Shown: positions 36,599 through 51,000 of the stretch, one piece after another
Position numbering within the stretch: position 1 is the stretch's first letter
Layout: every line of letters begins with the position of its first letter
Origin: Tetrahymena thermophila SB210
Taxonomy: Eukaryota; Ciliophora; Oligohymenophorea; Hymenostomatida; Tetrahymenidae
Assembly (NCBI RefSeq): GCF_000189635.1
Contig: NW_002476381.1
Location: 186,001-250,000, forward strand
Length of the DNA stretch: 64,000 nucleotides
Reading direction: 5' to 3'
Made by a program: the position numbers and the translations under genes
Notes under the pieces: generated by a model
The model's input: only the letters and a program-made list of their open reading frames with translations
Told to the model about the DNA's origin: nothing
Databases searched by the model: none

Positions 36599-38426
36599 AT
36601 TTCTTTGAAAAAAAACTTTTTTATAATCTTTCTTTCTATAAAAAAATATTAAATTTAAAACAAAAGCTACATAACATTCATTTAACAAAACAAAATCACT
36701 GCTATATAAATCCAAATCAGTACCATACCAATGAAAAATGTTATATCTAAAATATAGAAAAATATGTTGATTATTATTTATTGAAATAATACATAATTAA
36801 TATTTAAAAGTCATATTTTTTGCTATCAGATAATATCATATCATATACCTCTATTTTAATTATAAAAAAGTTGTTTTAAATTTTAACTGCAGATTTTTTT
36901 TTCTTTAAATTTGTTCAAAAACTTCATTTTTAACATAAAATTATTGATTTTTTTAATAGACTTTATAATGTATAAAAATCAAATAATTTAAATTAAAATT
37001 TTTAAATCTACTTTAAATAATATATATCTATTTACATAGCTAAATTTGCTTCAAAATAATATGAAAAACCAAACAATAATTATATATTATGACAATGTAT
37101 TAAAAAATTAATAAAAATTTTATTTGTTTTATTTTTTACTATTTTTTACACTTTATTTTGATTTAGAATTTTAATTTTAAATATCTTCATTTTCAACTTA
37201 AATTGTTGATTAATAAACTTGTTCAGGTTGAAAATAAACTTTAAGCAACACATTTATAAATTAAAAAACAACTAAATTTTCTTTATAATAAAAAGTAAAT
37301 GAATAATTTTGATAGATTATGTTTTTTAAACTTGAAAAAATTTTGCTTATTTTTTAATATTTAGTAATTAATATTTCTTTATTTTAAAATAGAAGAACTG
37401 TCAATTAATAGATTTATAAAATTACAATATTTAATCTATAAACATTACAATTTTTATGGATGATATTATTTTTTTTGTGTGAAATAATAAGTTTTTATTT
37501 GATTTAATTTTTAAAACTAAATTATTATCCACAAATAACCTAATAAAAATTTTAAATGAAAGGTTATTGTTTTCAAATCATAACTTAATCTATTTAAAAA
37601 TTTTAAATTAATTATTTTAAAATATTAACTTATTTGAAAATTATGATTTAGCCTTACATTACATATTTCTAATTTATGATTTTTGTAACTAAGTACTTAT
37701 ATTTCTTTAATATTTGATGAAATAAAAGTTGTATCTTTTATAAATTTGAAAATATATTTTTGTAATGAAATAAACGTAAAGTGATATTTTTACAATTTAT
37801 CTTGAAAGATATTTTTACTTTTTTAAATAAATTATATGGATAATTTATTTGTTTGGATAGTTCATATATTAGAAGTAAAATAATAATAATTATTATAAAA
37901 TTAAATTGGGAAAACTATAATAATCTAATTAAAAAATTCTCTTCAAAACTAACAAAAATCTTAAACATATATCTAGCTTTTCTATACCAAATTTATTTAT
38001 TTTTTTTAAATAAATATATTCCAAGGTCATTGCTTTCAAATAATAGCTTTATCTATTTATTAAAAAATGCTAGATTAATTCTTTAAAATATTAATTTATT
38101 TAAAAATGATTTAGTTTTACATTCCATATTACAAATATATAATTACTGTACCTCAGTTTTAATGAATTCTTTTGCATATATCATTCTTAAAATATAATAA
38201 CACTTAATAAAATGTAAATTAATTTAATTTTTTCTTGCTTTTAATAAAAAAAAGTACAATTAAAATCACAGTTTAGAATCAAAAAATATCACTTTTATTC
38301 TAAAACTATAAATTAAATTTTTCAAAATTTCTTTTTAGAGACTAGCTGAATTTATGTAAATATTTAAGAAGAGTATTATCAATCTAATAAAATTAAAATC
38401 GAAGTCATTAACAAATTTGGCTTTAT

Positions 38427-38478
<52 letters not shown>
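38427..38478 (+). repeat. (GATA)13 microsatellite
   Basis: Thirteen uninterrupted GATA units. Perfect repeats of this length are usually young and length-variable. No function inferred. Confidence 0.95.
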
Positions 38479-38479
<1 letters not shown>

Positions 38480-39253
38480 CTAATTAAAATAAATAATAAT
38501 TTATTAATGCTTTTTTGATTAAAAAGAAAAGTTAATTTTAAATACAGGATTAATTAAACTTTTTGGTAGATAAATCTTCTTAATTTTATAATTTTGTTCA
38601 TTATCAAATTTTAAAACTAACAAAATTAATGTAGAAATAAAAACTGATTTCTGATAAACTAATTTGAGCATTTTTTATAAATCCTAAATTAAAAAAAATT
38701 GATTAAATTTTTACTGATGTATAAGAATATTATAAATACTAAGTTACATCATACTACTAATACAGAAGCAATAAATTAAAATAATATTTCAAGTGTAATA
38801 GAAAATTTTTGATACTCTTATACTTATTAACTTTTATATTCATTTGTAAAATAGAAATAGCTTTTTTATACCTAAAATTTGTGTATTATATGAGATCTCA
38901 TAAAAAATTTTTAAGTTTTGAACTGATTTTTCTCAAAATAATAAAGATATTTATATATATGCACTTGAATAATTCTAAACCTAACATTTAAAGGTACAAA
39001 AAAATTGTTATATGAATTCATTTTATAAACCATTAAATTAATACTAAAGAATATTTAAAATATCAAATAAAAAAACTTGTAAAAGGCAAAGAAAAATTAT
39101 GATAAATACAAAACCAAGTAATTTTTAGAAATTTAATATAGTAAAATCAATAAGATATTTACAAAAATTAATAAAATTCAATATTAAAGTTTATAGACTG
39201 ATCAATACCAAAAAAAAAGTTATTATTAAAATAGCTTATCTTATAGTTTAAAC

Positions 39254-39529
39254 ATGTCAAATAAAGAGCTTAGAAAGCAATATAATAAAGATTTCACAAT
39301 AAGGATAATAGAATGAGAAATATATTATATACTTAAAAATATTTTGATTGATAGTAGATTTTTTCAAGCAAATATAAAATTAATTGTCATAAAATTATTG
39401 AATTTAAGATATCAAACAATAAAAGAACTTAAATCAATTGCTTAAATAGGAGAAAAATTCAATAATTCATTTAATTCTACAGCTAAAAAGGAATTCGATT
39501 GGTTTTAAGTTGAAAAAAGACCTCAATGA
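39254..39529 (+). pseudogene. Decayed small gene or chance frame
   Basis: A 92-codon reading frame from ATG (MSNKELRKQYNKDFTIRIIE) to TGA at 39527-39529, interrupted by one in-frame TGA at codon 21 after which the same frame continues (LRYQTIKELKSIAQIGEKF, then AKKEFDWFQVEKRPQ). The continuing part has protein-like composition, richer in charged residues than nearby random frames. No family recognised. It may be a pseudogene of an unknown small protein. Confidence 0.25.
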
Positions 39530-42317
39530 AACTTTTAATTTCTTTATGAGATATTATTTAATAGAATAACTTATTAAAACTAATATTTATTGCACAGAAA
39601 GGATTACTATTTATTTTTAATTTTTATAATAATTTCTTCAAGAAATAATATAAATATTTAACAAATAAATAAATATTATGCTAATCTAATTATTTTTACA
39701 AGATTGTACTGAGTTGTTATGTTATTTTTTAATGTCTATCCTAAGCTTTAATTATTTTTCAAAAAAGAAAAATACAATCATAAAAAAAATATTTTAAATA
39801 TCATGCAATCTAAAAATAATCTTTAGACTAAATTTACTTTCTCAATAAATTAATTACAATAAAGTAAGTGATCACTTTGATTATTAAAATTATTTTTAAA
39901 AATAAAAATATATGATTAATTTTAGTTAAAAAAAACAATTTCTGATTGATATTTTAGTTTTTTACTTTCTACTAATAATAAATCCACATCTCTATCTATC
40001 TTGGTGAAGCTTTTTTCTATTTGCTATGTATTTAAAAAAAGTATTAATTCAAGAAATTATAAATAATCATGAAATTTAAATAATAGATTTTTATTTTAGA
40101 TTAAATTACTTCAAAAAAAATAAAGCTAAAAAATCCCTATACTAATAAGTGCCTTTAAGTTAAATTAAAAATTTATTTAATTCTTACTTTTATTGAGGAT
40201 TAAAAATAAATACTACAAAACAATTTAATTTCTAAGACTAAAAGATAATCTACATCAAAAACTACTTTTCTTGATCCTAAAGTTATATATTTATTTTATA
40301 ATTCAAGTTATTTGTTTGACGAGTAATTTGCCTTTCATTTTAGCAATATCTTTTCACCTCGGTTTATTATTATTTTTTAAATAATAAATAAATAAGTATT
40401 AATTGATTTATAAAATTTATGATATGTTTTTGAGGTTAACTTTTATAAAATGATTGAATTTATTTAACCATTAGCTGTTTTTTTTCTAAAAACTTATTTT
40501 ACTGTTTTTCATGCTTTTAATAATAATAGAATAGTACTTAATATATGCAAATTTGTTATATTTTTATTTGTTATTATACCAGTTTAACTTTGCCCTTAAA
40601 ATATCTTTCAAATAAATTGTTCGACTTAAAATAAATATTATTAAAACTCCTCTTTTTCAATATAACATTTGATATTTACATTGTGAAATAACTGCTTAAA
40701 ATTTCACTTAAATTAGTTTTGAATTAAATAATAATCATTGATTGTTACCTTAAATTTAATAAAGAATTCTCTAAAAAAAATTTTAAACTTAATAAATGAT
40801 AATTTTAAATAAAATTATTCATATCTTTAATTTCATTCTTTAAACGAAGGTAGATTTTTTACATAAATAAGATTATTATTTATTTTATTGATGCTTGAAA
40901 TATCTTTCAAGTATTAAAAATTATATTATATATGTAAATAGAGTTAGCTGTTCAATAAAAATTAAATTTATTGAAGCTTGTAAAAAAAGTCCTTTCTTAT
41001 TTCTAATGAAGGTAATGAAGTAAATTTCTTTGACTTAATATTTAGATAAACATTATATTTTTTACCATTTAGCCAAATAGATTTTAAAGTATAAATGACA
41101 AGGTCAAATAATTAGTGTCTTAGAAAAAAAACCACTATTTATGAATTGTAAAAATTGCAAATATTTGAGAAAAAAATCATAAAATATATTTAAATAAATA
41201 GTATTTATAAAAAATATGATTATTTAATAATATACAGTAGATCGTCTTATCACATTAAATCAATTCTCAAATACTATTTTGGTTAAGATTCCAAATTATC
41301 AGGGAATTACATTATTGTATTTTATAATGAAATTTGCAATAAATAAAAAAGAATCACATTAATTTGTTTGAATATATTTTTAAAAATTATTTAAATTGAT
41401 ATTTTAAAAAAATAAATATATTTCTATTTCAAATAAGAAACATAAGATAAATATTATAAATGAATAAAGCATTAATTTGATTATATTTGCAATTCAGATT
41501 TAATTGATAAGATTTATTTCCGTAATATTTTTTTCATTCAAATAAAGTTATAATATATCAATTATCTTTTTATTTTAGAAAAATTTTACATTTTTATATT
41601 AGATATTAGTAATTCTTATTTTTAAAATCTCTATAGTATATAATAGGATTGTTATAATGATGGGAGAAAGAGAAAAATATAATTTGAATCAATGAATACT
41701 AAATGATGAAAATTGGTTGCTTGATAATAAATAGTTTCAAGTCAATCTTAACTATAAAAGAATTTTTGATTGATGTAAGTCATAATCAGCAATTATTAAA
41801 TAGATAAATATAAAAATCAGATAACAAATAAATTTGAATATCTTAAAACTTAATTTATTAATTGTGGATATTTACAGTCTATTTATCATATTTACAATAA
41901 ATATATATCCAATTATTTAAAAATCTATTATTTCAACTAAATAAATTTACTTTTTAAAACAAGTTTTCTAATATAATTTAAATTTATTTAATCAAACATA
42001 TAATTTATATTTGTGATACTCATTCAAATAGATATATTAACATCTAATAAGATTTCTTGATAAAAATCAAATTTTTTATAATATTGAATGAAGATTATGA
42101 AGTTTTAGTTTTTTATTTATTTAGATTTATTTATTGAGGTAAAAACCAAAATGTTATAAATATTTTAGAAACAAAATGGTAAAAGCTATTTTTAAAACTG
42201 CAGTAAGCTCTATAAAATTAATAAGATTTTGTAAGCTAAATATTCATTTAAATTACTATATTTGTATGATTTATAAACCAAACAAACATTGAAATACAAC
42301 AAAAATTAAAATTATAA

Positions 42318-43018
42318 AAGATGGAAATGTTTAAATATCGAACTTTTTAAGAAGCAGAAGGACCTGAATATTTATTAATTTATTTTAATTTGGCAATTTA
42401 GTATTAAATATTATTTAAAAAAGCTTATTACAGAATAGAATCTTTACATTCATTTCCATAGAACCTAACACTAATTATTATAAATAATTTAATAATTTGC
42501 CATAGGATTTTTTTTTAAATATGTAATATAATTATATTTCTAACATTAAAATCATGTATTTGACAAAAATATGAATATCTTTTAATGTTTTCACTTTTCT
42601 TATTTCTTCTATAGTGTTAAAAACAAAAAAATTAGGGTTTCATTTTATCAATCCTTATATAAATATTAAATCTTACTCAAATATATAGCTAGTAATTAAA
42701 TAATTAAACAAAAACTAAATTTCTGAATAAAAAGAAAAATTTTATCAAGTAAAAATGACCCAGTTGCATTAATTTTTTTCTGTATTTAATCACTGTTTTG
42801 TAATTAAATTATGCTTTTTTACAAATTAATTATAATAGATGCTGCTAATGATATCATACTATCGAGTTACCATTTGTCATCAAATTTTTAAGCTTGATAA
42901 CAAAAAATCATTAAAATTTACCACAAACCTAAAAAGAAATTTTCATCATCATAATTATTCAATACATCATTAAGTTAGTGATATCTTCTTTAATTTTTTC
43001 ACTTCTATTATTAGCCAT
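42318..43018 (-). mobile_element. Fossil frame, possibly from a virus-like (Polinton/Tlr-type) element, unit A
   Basis: Minus-strand coding debris, broken by a few changes. It weakly recalls the A32/FtsK-like packaging ATPase of Polinton/Tlr elements: a degenerate P-loop-like stretch, and then (better kept in unit B) a Walker-B-like IIIDDV with a following GRN motif. It also shows a MANN... N terminus shared with unit B. No capsid, integrase or terminal repeats were seen. Old: it predates the unit duplication. Identification is tentative; any other decayed gene is possible. Confidence 0.25.
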
Positions 43019-45091
43019 ATTTTATAATACTCCTTTAATAAGTGATCAAATATTAAAAAAATAATATGATTTGTTATTTTTAAATTATTTTTTCAGTAAT
43101 TTTTAGTCTATGTTTCACTTAAAGTATCTAAAATAATTTTTTTTCTTAAAATAATGAATCGGAAACAGTAAATAAAATATCATATTTTTATATGTTTTTA
43201 TTTATAAGAAAAAATTTATTTTGAGATTTGTTTGATTACTCTATTAAAATTAATATTATGAACATTTTATCACTTATTCTTAAAAAAGCTTTTAGTTAAT
43301 AAAAATCGTTTTCATAGCATTTTTTGTATTTAATTTGTAAAAATTTAAAATATATTATAAATTTTGCAACTTGTTACAATATATGCTTTAAATACGCAAC
43401 CTAAATACATTAGATAAATTATATTAAATGCTTTGATATTAAACATTCTACTATTATAAATTAAGGTTAACCAAATTACATATTGAAATAAACTAAAATA
43501 TGCTGAATAGAATATAAACCATATTTTCTCATAATATTTTACTCATAAATTTACAAAAAAAATTTTAAATAATATTTAGAAAAGCTCTCAGATAAGAGAA
43601 ATAATTTTCAAATTAATTTACTGTAGGAGAATTCTTATTCTACAATATATATTATTTTAATGTTTACATAATATATTTGAAACATCATTTATTTACAATC
43701 AAAATAGAAAATCATAGAACATCAGAGGAAAAGCAAATACTAGCTTCAATAGAATTCCAATCAAAAAGAGTAAGTTAGAACTAGTTGATTGGTATTTGAT
43801 TGCTTTTTAAGCTGTAATAAATATAAAAGAAATATATATCTGAGTAAATTAATCATTTAAAGATTGATAAATATGTTTATAATTCAGGTTTTAAAATAAA
43901 GGTTTTCTCCCTAACTGTTTTCAATATTTAAATATATGCATTGATTTATATTCTTAGCTTTTTTATTAGCCTTTTTCAAAAAAATTTTTAGACAATACCA
44001 TAACTTTAATAGTAAGATAATATGTATAATTACAGATTTATGTATATTTTAATTTATTAATTTTAAATAAATATAAAAATAATTATTTTTAAAACAATTG
44101 AACTAAAATATGTTATAATTATTATTTGAATAATTTATATAATTTATTTAATATGAAGTTTTATTTTATCAAATCTCTTTTAGAAGTATATTTTATTTCT
44201 AATTGCTTTATCTATTAGAAAAAGGTAAAATAATTATAATAATATAAAAAGTTTTTTTAGTTTATGATAATTCTAACAAGTATTATGATCTCTTTTTGAC
44301 TAATTAAATTAATTTTTATTTAATAAAATTATTTATTCTTTAAATAAAATCGCATAAGGTTAACTTTGCAATCAAAGAATTTTAGAAGCTTATCATATTT
44401 GAATGCATTATATATATATTGTAAGCAAAAAAGACTTGTTTTGTTTAATAATTTTTATTGGGGATTCAAGAAACTATTAAAACCTAAAGCAATAAAAATA
44501 AGTTAATAACTTACCATAAAATTTTTTTAGAATTCAATAAAAACTTTTTATTCTTTAAAATAGATATAGATTGGTTTTTTATTATTTTTTATAAAAAATT
44601 TGTATTGTTTCAATCAAATGAAAATATTTTCTATACAATTTTCTTATTTTTCATAAATTATTTATTGGTAGAATACTCTATATTTAGTTTATGTGATGTT
44701 ATCTTCTGAATTAAATTTTACTCAGAGATGTAGATTAGATATAAGTTTTTAATCGTGGAAATTAGATTCTGAAAAATACGAAAATTTTTAGTGATAAAAA
44801 AGCAGTCAGCTGAAAAAAAATTTGTTTTTTTGCCAATATTTTTAAATTAAAGTTTAATTTTTAAAGCCGAGCGCAAAGAAATAATAATTTGTTATTAATC
44901 TGGTTTATTCTAATTGATTATAAAGGCAAAAACATAAATAAATTGAATAAATTTCCTGCAAAACCTATTTATCAATTTTTATATATTCTTAATTTTTGTA
45001 CTAATTTTATAATAAATCCTTACAAGCAAAAAATATATAATTAATAATTTTTGATTTAAATAAAAAAAATTTAGATTAAAAGTATAAACAA
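43019..45091. other. Conserved upstream DNA of giant gene A
   Basis: About 2.1 kb of AT-rich DNA that aligns closely with 58495-60256 in unit B apart from small indels and one roughly 200-bp block (about 43905-44098) present only here. No gene seen. It contains the hairpin at 43622-43644 and presumably the promoter of the giant gene. Confidence 0.6.
43622..43644. other. Hairpin identical in both duplication units (unit A)
   Basis: TGTAGGAGAATTCTTATTC plus TACA forms a short stem (TGTAG/GAAT with ATTC/TACA, a 2-nt bulge and a 4-nt loop). The 23 bases are unchanged in unit B (59039-59061) although flanking bases differ. Confidence 0.4.
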
Positions 45092-48000
45092 ATGTTTTCA
45101 TCACTAATTTTTACATTCTTAAGTAACTATGATTTAATCGCATTAAACACTAATTTTCATTTTTATAAAAAGTTTCTAACATTATTGCTCTATCTTATGA
45201 TTATGAGCCTTAAATCAGGTAAAAAATATAATATATTATTGATTTCCTTTTAAATAAAACTTAATATTGATAAAATTTGGTATATTTTCAATACTGAAAT
45301 AGACCTATTTTTTATTCAAATTAATTAAAAAAATAAAATTTTAATTAAAATTTTTTGAAAATTATATTAATCTATCATTTGTAAAAGCAAAAAATCATTA
45401 AGAAATTTAGCATATTGTAATACAAGTTGTAAATGTACTGTATCATACACATGTACTAGTTGCTCAAATTCAAGTTATTACTACTATCCTGACACTAGTG
45501 AATGCTATCAATCTATGTACTGCACATAAGATTATTCTGGTGGCGAAATTTATACTCCAGATCCAACTAATAAAGTATGCTGTATAAGAAACTGTGCAAC
45601 ATGTAAAAATAATGGTAACGAAAACTAAGTTTGTTTTACTTGTTTAGTAGGCTATTATTTACCATCAGTAGGAGCTAATACTTGTAATTAATGTAATTCA
45701 TTATGCTATACTTGTAATGGCCCAAATTCTAATAATTGTTTGAGTTGTGTTACAGGATAATTTTTATATCAAAACAATACTTGTTAAAAAACTTGTAATA
45801 CTAATAATGGGTATTACGTAAATGGAACTAACTGTTTACAATGCAATTCAAGTTGCTTAACTTGTAATGGCCCTAATTCAAATAATTGCCTCTCATGTCC
45901 TTCAGGTTCATATTTCTTTTAGAATAATACTTGTTCATCCACTTGTAATACTAGTAACGGATATTACATAAATGTTAATAACTGCCTATAGTGTAATTCA
46001 AGTTGTTTAACTTGCAGTGGTCCTTCTTTTAACAATTGTCTTTCCTGTCCCTCTGGCTAATATTTATTTTAGAATAATACTTGTTCTTCTACCTGTAATG
46101 TAAATAATGGGTATTATATAAATGGAACTAACTGTTTATAATGTAACTCAAGTTGTTTAACATGTAATGGTTCTAATTCAAACAATTGTCTATCATGTCC
46201 TTCTGGTTAATATTTATATTAGAATAATACTTGCTCATCTACTTGCAATACAAGTAATGGATATTATATAAGCAGTACTAACTGCTTGAAATGTAATTCG
46301 AGTTGCTTAACTTGCAATGGACCTAATTCAAATAATTGTCTTTCGTGTCCTTCTGGTTAATATTTATTTTAAAATAATACATGCTCATCAACTTGCAATA
46401 CTAATAATGGATATTATATAAACAGTACTAATTGTTTATAGTGTGATTTGAGTTGCTTAACTTGCAATGGATCTAATTCAAATAATTGCCTTTCTTGTCC
46501 TTCTGGTTAATATTTATTTTAGAATAATACTTGCTCATCTACTTGTAACATAAATAATGGGTATTATATAAATGGAACCAATTGCTTGTAATGTAACTCA
46601 AGTTGCTTATCCTGTAATGGACCTAATTCAAATAATTGCCTTTCATGTCCCTCTGGTTAATATTTATATCAGAACAACACTTGCTCATCTACTTGCAATA
46701 CAAGTAATGGATATTATATAAGCAGTACTAACTGCTTGAAATGTAATTCGAGTTGCTTAACTTGCAATGGACCTAATTCAAATAATTGTCTTTCGTGTCC
46801 TTCTGGTTAATATTTATTTTAAAATAATACATGCTCATCAACTTGCAATACTAATAATGGATATTATATAAACAGTACTAATTGTTTATAGTGTGATTTG
46901 AGTTGCTTAACTTGCAATGGATCTAATTTAAATAATTGCCTTTCATGTCCCTCTGGTTAATATTTATTTTAGAATAATACTTGCTCTTCGACTTGTAACA
47001 TAAATAATGGGTATTATATAAATGGAACCAACTGCTTGTAATGTAACTCAAGTTGCTTATCCTGTAATGGACCTAATTCAAATAATTGCCTTTCATGTCC
47101 CTCTGGTTAATATTTATATCAGAACAACACTTGCTCATCTACTTGCAATACAAGTAATGGATATTATATAAGCAGTACTAACTGCTTGAAATGTAATTCG
47201 AGTTGCTTAACTTGCAATGGACCTAATTCAAATAATTGTCTTTCGTGTCCTTCTGGTTAATATTTATTTTAAAATAATACATGCTCATCAACTTGCAATA
47301 CTAATAATGGATATTATATAAACAGTACTAATTGTTTATAGTGTGATTTGAGTTGCTTAACTTGCAATGGATCTAATTCAAATAATTGCCTTTCTTGTCC
47401 TTCTGGTTAATATTTATTTTAGAATAATACTTGCTCATCTACTTGTAACATAAATAATGGGTATTATATAAATGGAACCAACTGCTTGTAATGTAACTCA
47501 AGTTGCTTATCCTGTAATGGACCTAATTCAAATAATTGCCTTTCATGTCTCTCTGGTTAATATTAATATCAGAACAATACTTGCTCAGCTACTTGCAACA
47601 TAAGTAATGGATATTATATAAACGGAACTAATTGTTTATAGTGTAATTCAAATTGTTTAACTTGCAATGGACCTAATTCAAATAATTGTCTTTCGTGTCC
47701 TTCTGGTTAATATTTATTTTAAATTAATACTTGCTCATCAACTTGCAATACTAATAATGGATATTATATAAACAGTACTAATTGTTTATAGTGTGATTTG
47801 AGTTGCTTAACTTGCAATGGATCTAATTTAAATAATTGCCTTTCATGTCCCTCTGGTTAATATTTATTTTAGAATAATACTTGCTCATCTACTTGTAACA
47901 TAAATAATGGGTATTATATAAATGGAACGAACTGCTTGTAATGTAACTCTAGTTGCTTATCCTGTAATGGACCTAATTCAAATAATTGCCTTTCATGTCT

Positions 48001-51000
48001 CTCTGGTTAATATTTGTATCAGAACAATACTTGCTCAGCTTCTTGTGACACAAGTAATGGATATTATATAAACGGAACTAACTGCTTATAGTGTAATTTG
48101 AGTTGCTTAACTTGCAATGGATCTAATTCAAATAATTGCCTTTCATGTCCTTCTGGTTAATATTTATTTTAAAATAATACTTGCTCATCTACTTGCAATA
48201 CTAATAATGGATATTATATAAGCAGTTCTAATTGTTTATAATGTGATTCAAGTTGCTTAACTTGTAATGGATCTAATTCAAACAATTGCCTATCATGTCC
48301 TTCTGGTTCATATTTATTTTAAAATAATACTTGCTCAGCAACCTGCAATACTAATAATGGATATTATATAAGCAGCACTAACTGCTTGAAATGTAACTCA
48401 AGTTGCTAATCCTGTAATGGACCTAATTCAAATAACTGCCTTTCATGTCCCTCTGGTTAATATTTGTATCAGAACAATACTTGCTCAGCTTCTTGCGACA
48501 CAAGTAATGGATATTATATAAACGGAGCTAATTGCTTACAGTGTAATTCAAGCTGTTTAACTTGCAGTGGCCCTTCTTCAAATAATTGCCTTACTTGTCT
48601 TTCTGGTTAATATTTATATCAGAATAATACTTGTTCAACTAATTGTAACTCTAGTAATGGGTATTACATTAGCAATAATAATTGCTTGTTATGTAATTTA
48701 AGTTGTTTTACTTGTAATGGCCCTAGTTCAAATAATTGTCTATCATGCCCTTCTGGTAAATATTTATTTTAGAACAATACCTGTTCAGCTTCTTGCGACA
48801 CTAGTAATGGATATTATATTTAAGGTACTAATTGCTTACAGTGTGATTCAAGTTGTTTAACTTGCTATGGTCCTTCATCAAGCAATTGTCTTTCCTGTCC
48901 ATCTGGTTAACTTTTATTTTAGAATAATACTTGCTCTACTACTTGTAATATAAATAATGGGTATTATATAAATGGAACTAACTGCTTGTAATGTAATTCA
49001 AGTTGCTTAACATGTAATGGACCTAATTCAAATAATTGCCTTTCATGCCCTTCTGGTTAATATTTATTTTAGAATAATACATGTTCTTCTATTTGTAATA
49101 CTAGTAATGGATATTATATATTAAATTATTAATGCCTTCTTTGTGATATATCTTGCTAAACATGTAATGGGCCAACTTCAAAAAACTGTTAATCATGCCC
49201 TTCTGGATAATTTTTATATGCCGATAATTCTTGCTAAATAAGCTGTAATACAAGTTTAGGATATTTTGTACAAGGCAATAATTGTCTTGTTTGTGATTCT
49301 TCATGTTAGTCTTGTTCAGGACCCTTATCTACAAACTGCTTAACATGTTATACTGGAAATTTTTTGTATGCTGATAAAAGTTGCAAACCTTGTAATATAA
49401 ATAATAGCTACTTTATTAGCTAAAATTAATGTATATAATGTAGTCCGTCATGCTAAACATGCAACGGAGAATTATAAACGTAATGCTTAACATGCAAATC
49501 TGGTCTTTATCTCTATCCAGATAACTCTTGTTAATAATGCAATATTTCCAATTAATAATTTTTAGATTCTTAACAATTATGCAGAAACTGTAATCCTTCT
49601 TGCTTGACATGTAATGGTACAGGTTCTAACTAGTGTTTGAGCTGTCCAGCTGGTTAAAATCTATATCCTGATTATAGTTGTTAAGTATGCAATATCTAAA
49701 ATAAGTAATATATAGATAATTAAGGTATATGTAGATAGTGTGATCCTTCTTGTTAAACATGTAATGGATAGTAATCAACCTAGTGTACAAGCTGTCCAAC
49801 AGGAACTTATCTATATCCTGATAGCAGCTGTAAAATTTGTAATACTTCTAATTATTAATACTTAGATACTTAAAATATATGCAGATCTTGCGATCCTTCT
49901 TGTTTAACGTGCAATGGCCCTACATTTACTTAGTGCTTAGCATGCTCAAGTGGAAAAAATTTATTCCCAAACAATAGTTGCAATATATGTGATATAAATA
50001 ATAAATACTATTTAGACAATACATAAATTTGTAGATCTTGTGATTCTACTTGCTTAACTTGTAATGGATAAACTCCTTAGTCATGTACAAGCTGCCCTAC
50101 AGGAACTAATTTATATCCTGACAACAGCTGTTAAATATGCGATATTACGAATAAATAATACTTAGACAACTCTAATATTTGTAGATCTTGTGATCATACT
50201 TGCTAAACATGTAATAATTCTTCACCTAAATCTTGTCTAACCTGCCCATTAGGGACTTACTTACATCCAGATTAAAGCTGTAATACTTGTGACACAGCAA
50301 ACTAATTTTATTTAGACAGTTAATAAATATGTAGGTAATGTGATCCTTCTTGCTAGACTTGCAATGGATTATCAGCGAATTAATGCTTAACATGCCCTTA
50401 AGGATCTAATTTATATCCAGACAATAGCTGTAAATTTTGTGATACTTCTAATAAATACTATTTAGATAGTTCTTATGTCTGTTAATAATGTGACTCTTCT
50501 TGTTTGACTTGCAATGGTTCAACTTTAAATTCATGCTTGAGTTGTTCTTCCAAACCTCAGGGTAAGTTATGAAATTAATATAACTTATAAATTAAAAAAA
50601 ACGTTTACCATATTTTAACATTTTTTAATTTTACATTTTTAAGCTATGAACTTTTTTTTGGGTTTTTAAAAAAGAAATTAAAATATTTTTTCAAACAAAA
50701 AATCAAAAAATTATAGAATTAAATAAAATAAAGTATATATTAATTTAAAATTCTAATTTATTTTTCTAACCTTCTTAATTTTAGCTTTCTATACTTTACT
50801 CATTATTAAAATAGCTAATATTAACCTATTTTTATAAACATAAAAGGTGTTTAACTCTATTTATATCCTGATAATTCCTGTAACACTTGTGATACAGCAA
50901 ATAAACAGTACCTAGATGCTTCAAATATTTGTAGATAATGTGATTCAACATGTCTAACTTGTAATGGTCCATCTGCTACTTAGTGTTTATCTTGTCCTTC

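Larger units (their letters stand above)
36599..42317. other. 5.7-kb gene desert
   Basis: Very AT-rich. The only definable items are the GATA microsatellite at 38427-38478 and a decayed frame at 39254-39529. Frames at 37853-38086 and 38809-38991 lack codon structure. This is the longest gene-free part of the window and directly precedes the duplicated giant-gene units. Confidence 0.55.
42318..50846 (+). repeat. Large direct duplication, unit A
   Basis: From about 42318 onward the sequence aligns with 57778 onward through noncoding DNA, a fossil frame, and the start and first two exons of a giant Cys-rich gene. Unit A has an extra roughly 200 bp at about 43905-44098 and 14 extra coding repeats compared with unit B. 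The unit continues beyond 50846; B is cut by the window end, so the right limit is unknown. Confidence 0.85.

Noticed and set aside
49101-49610. Minus-strand frames inside the Cys-rich exon, and similar frames at 53211-53393 and 54186-54437
   Set aside because: Off-frame shadows of the repeat array.
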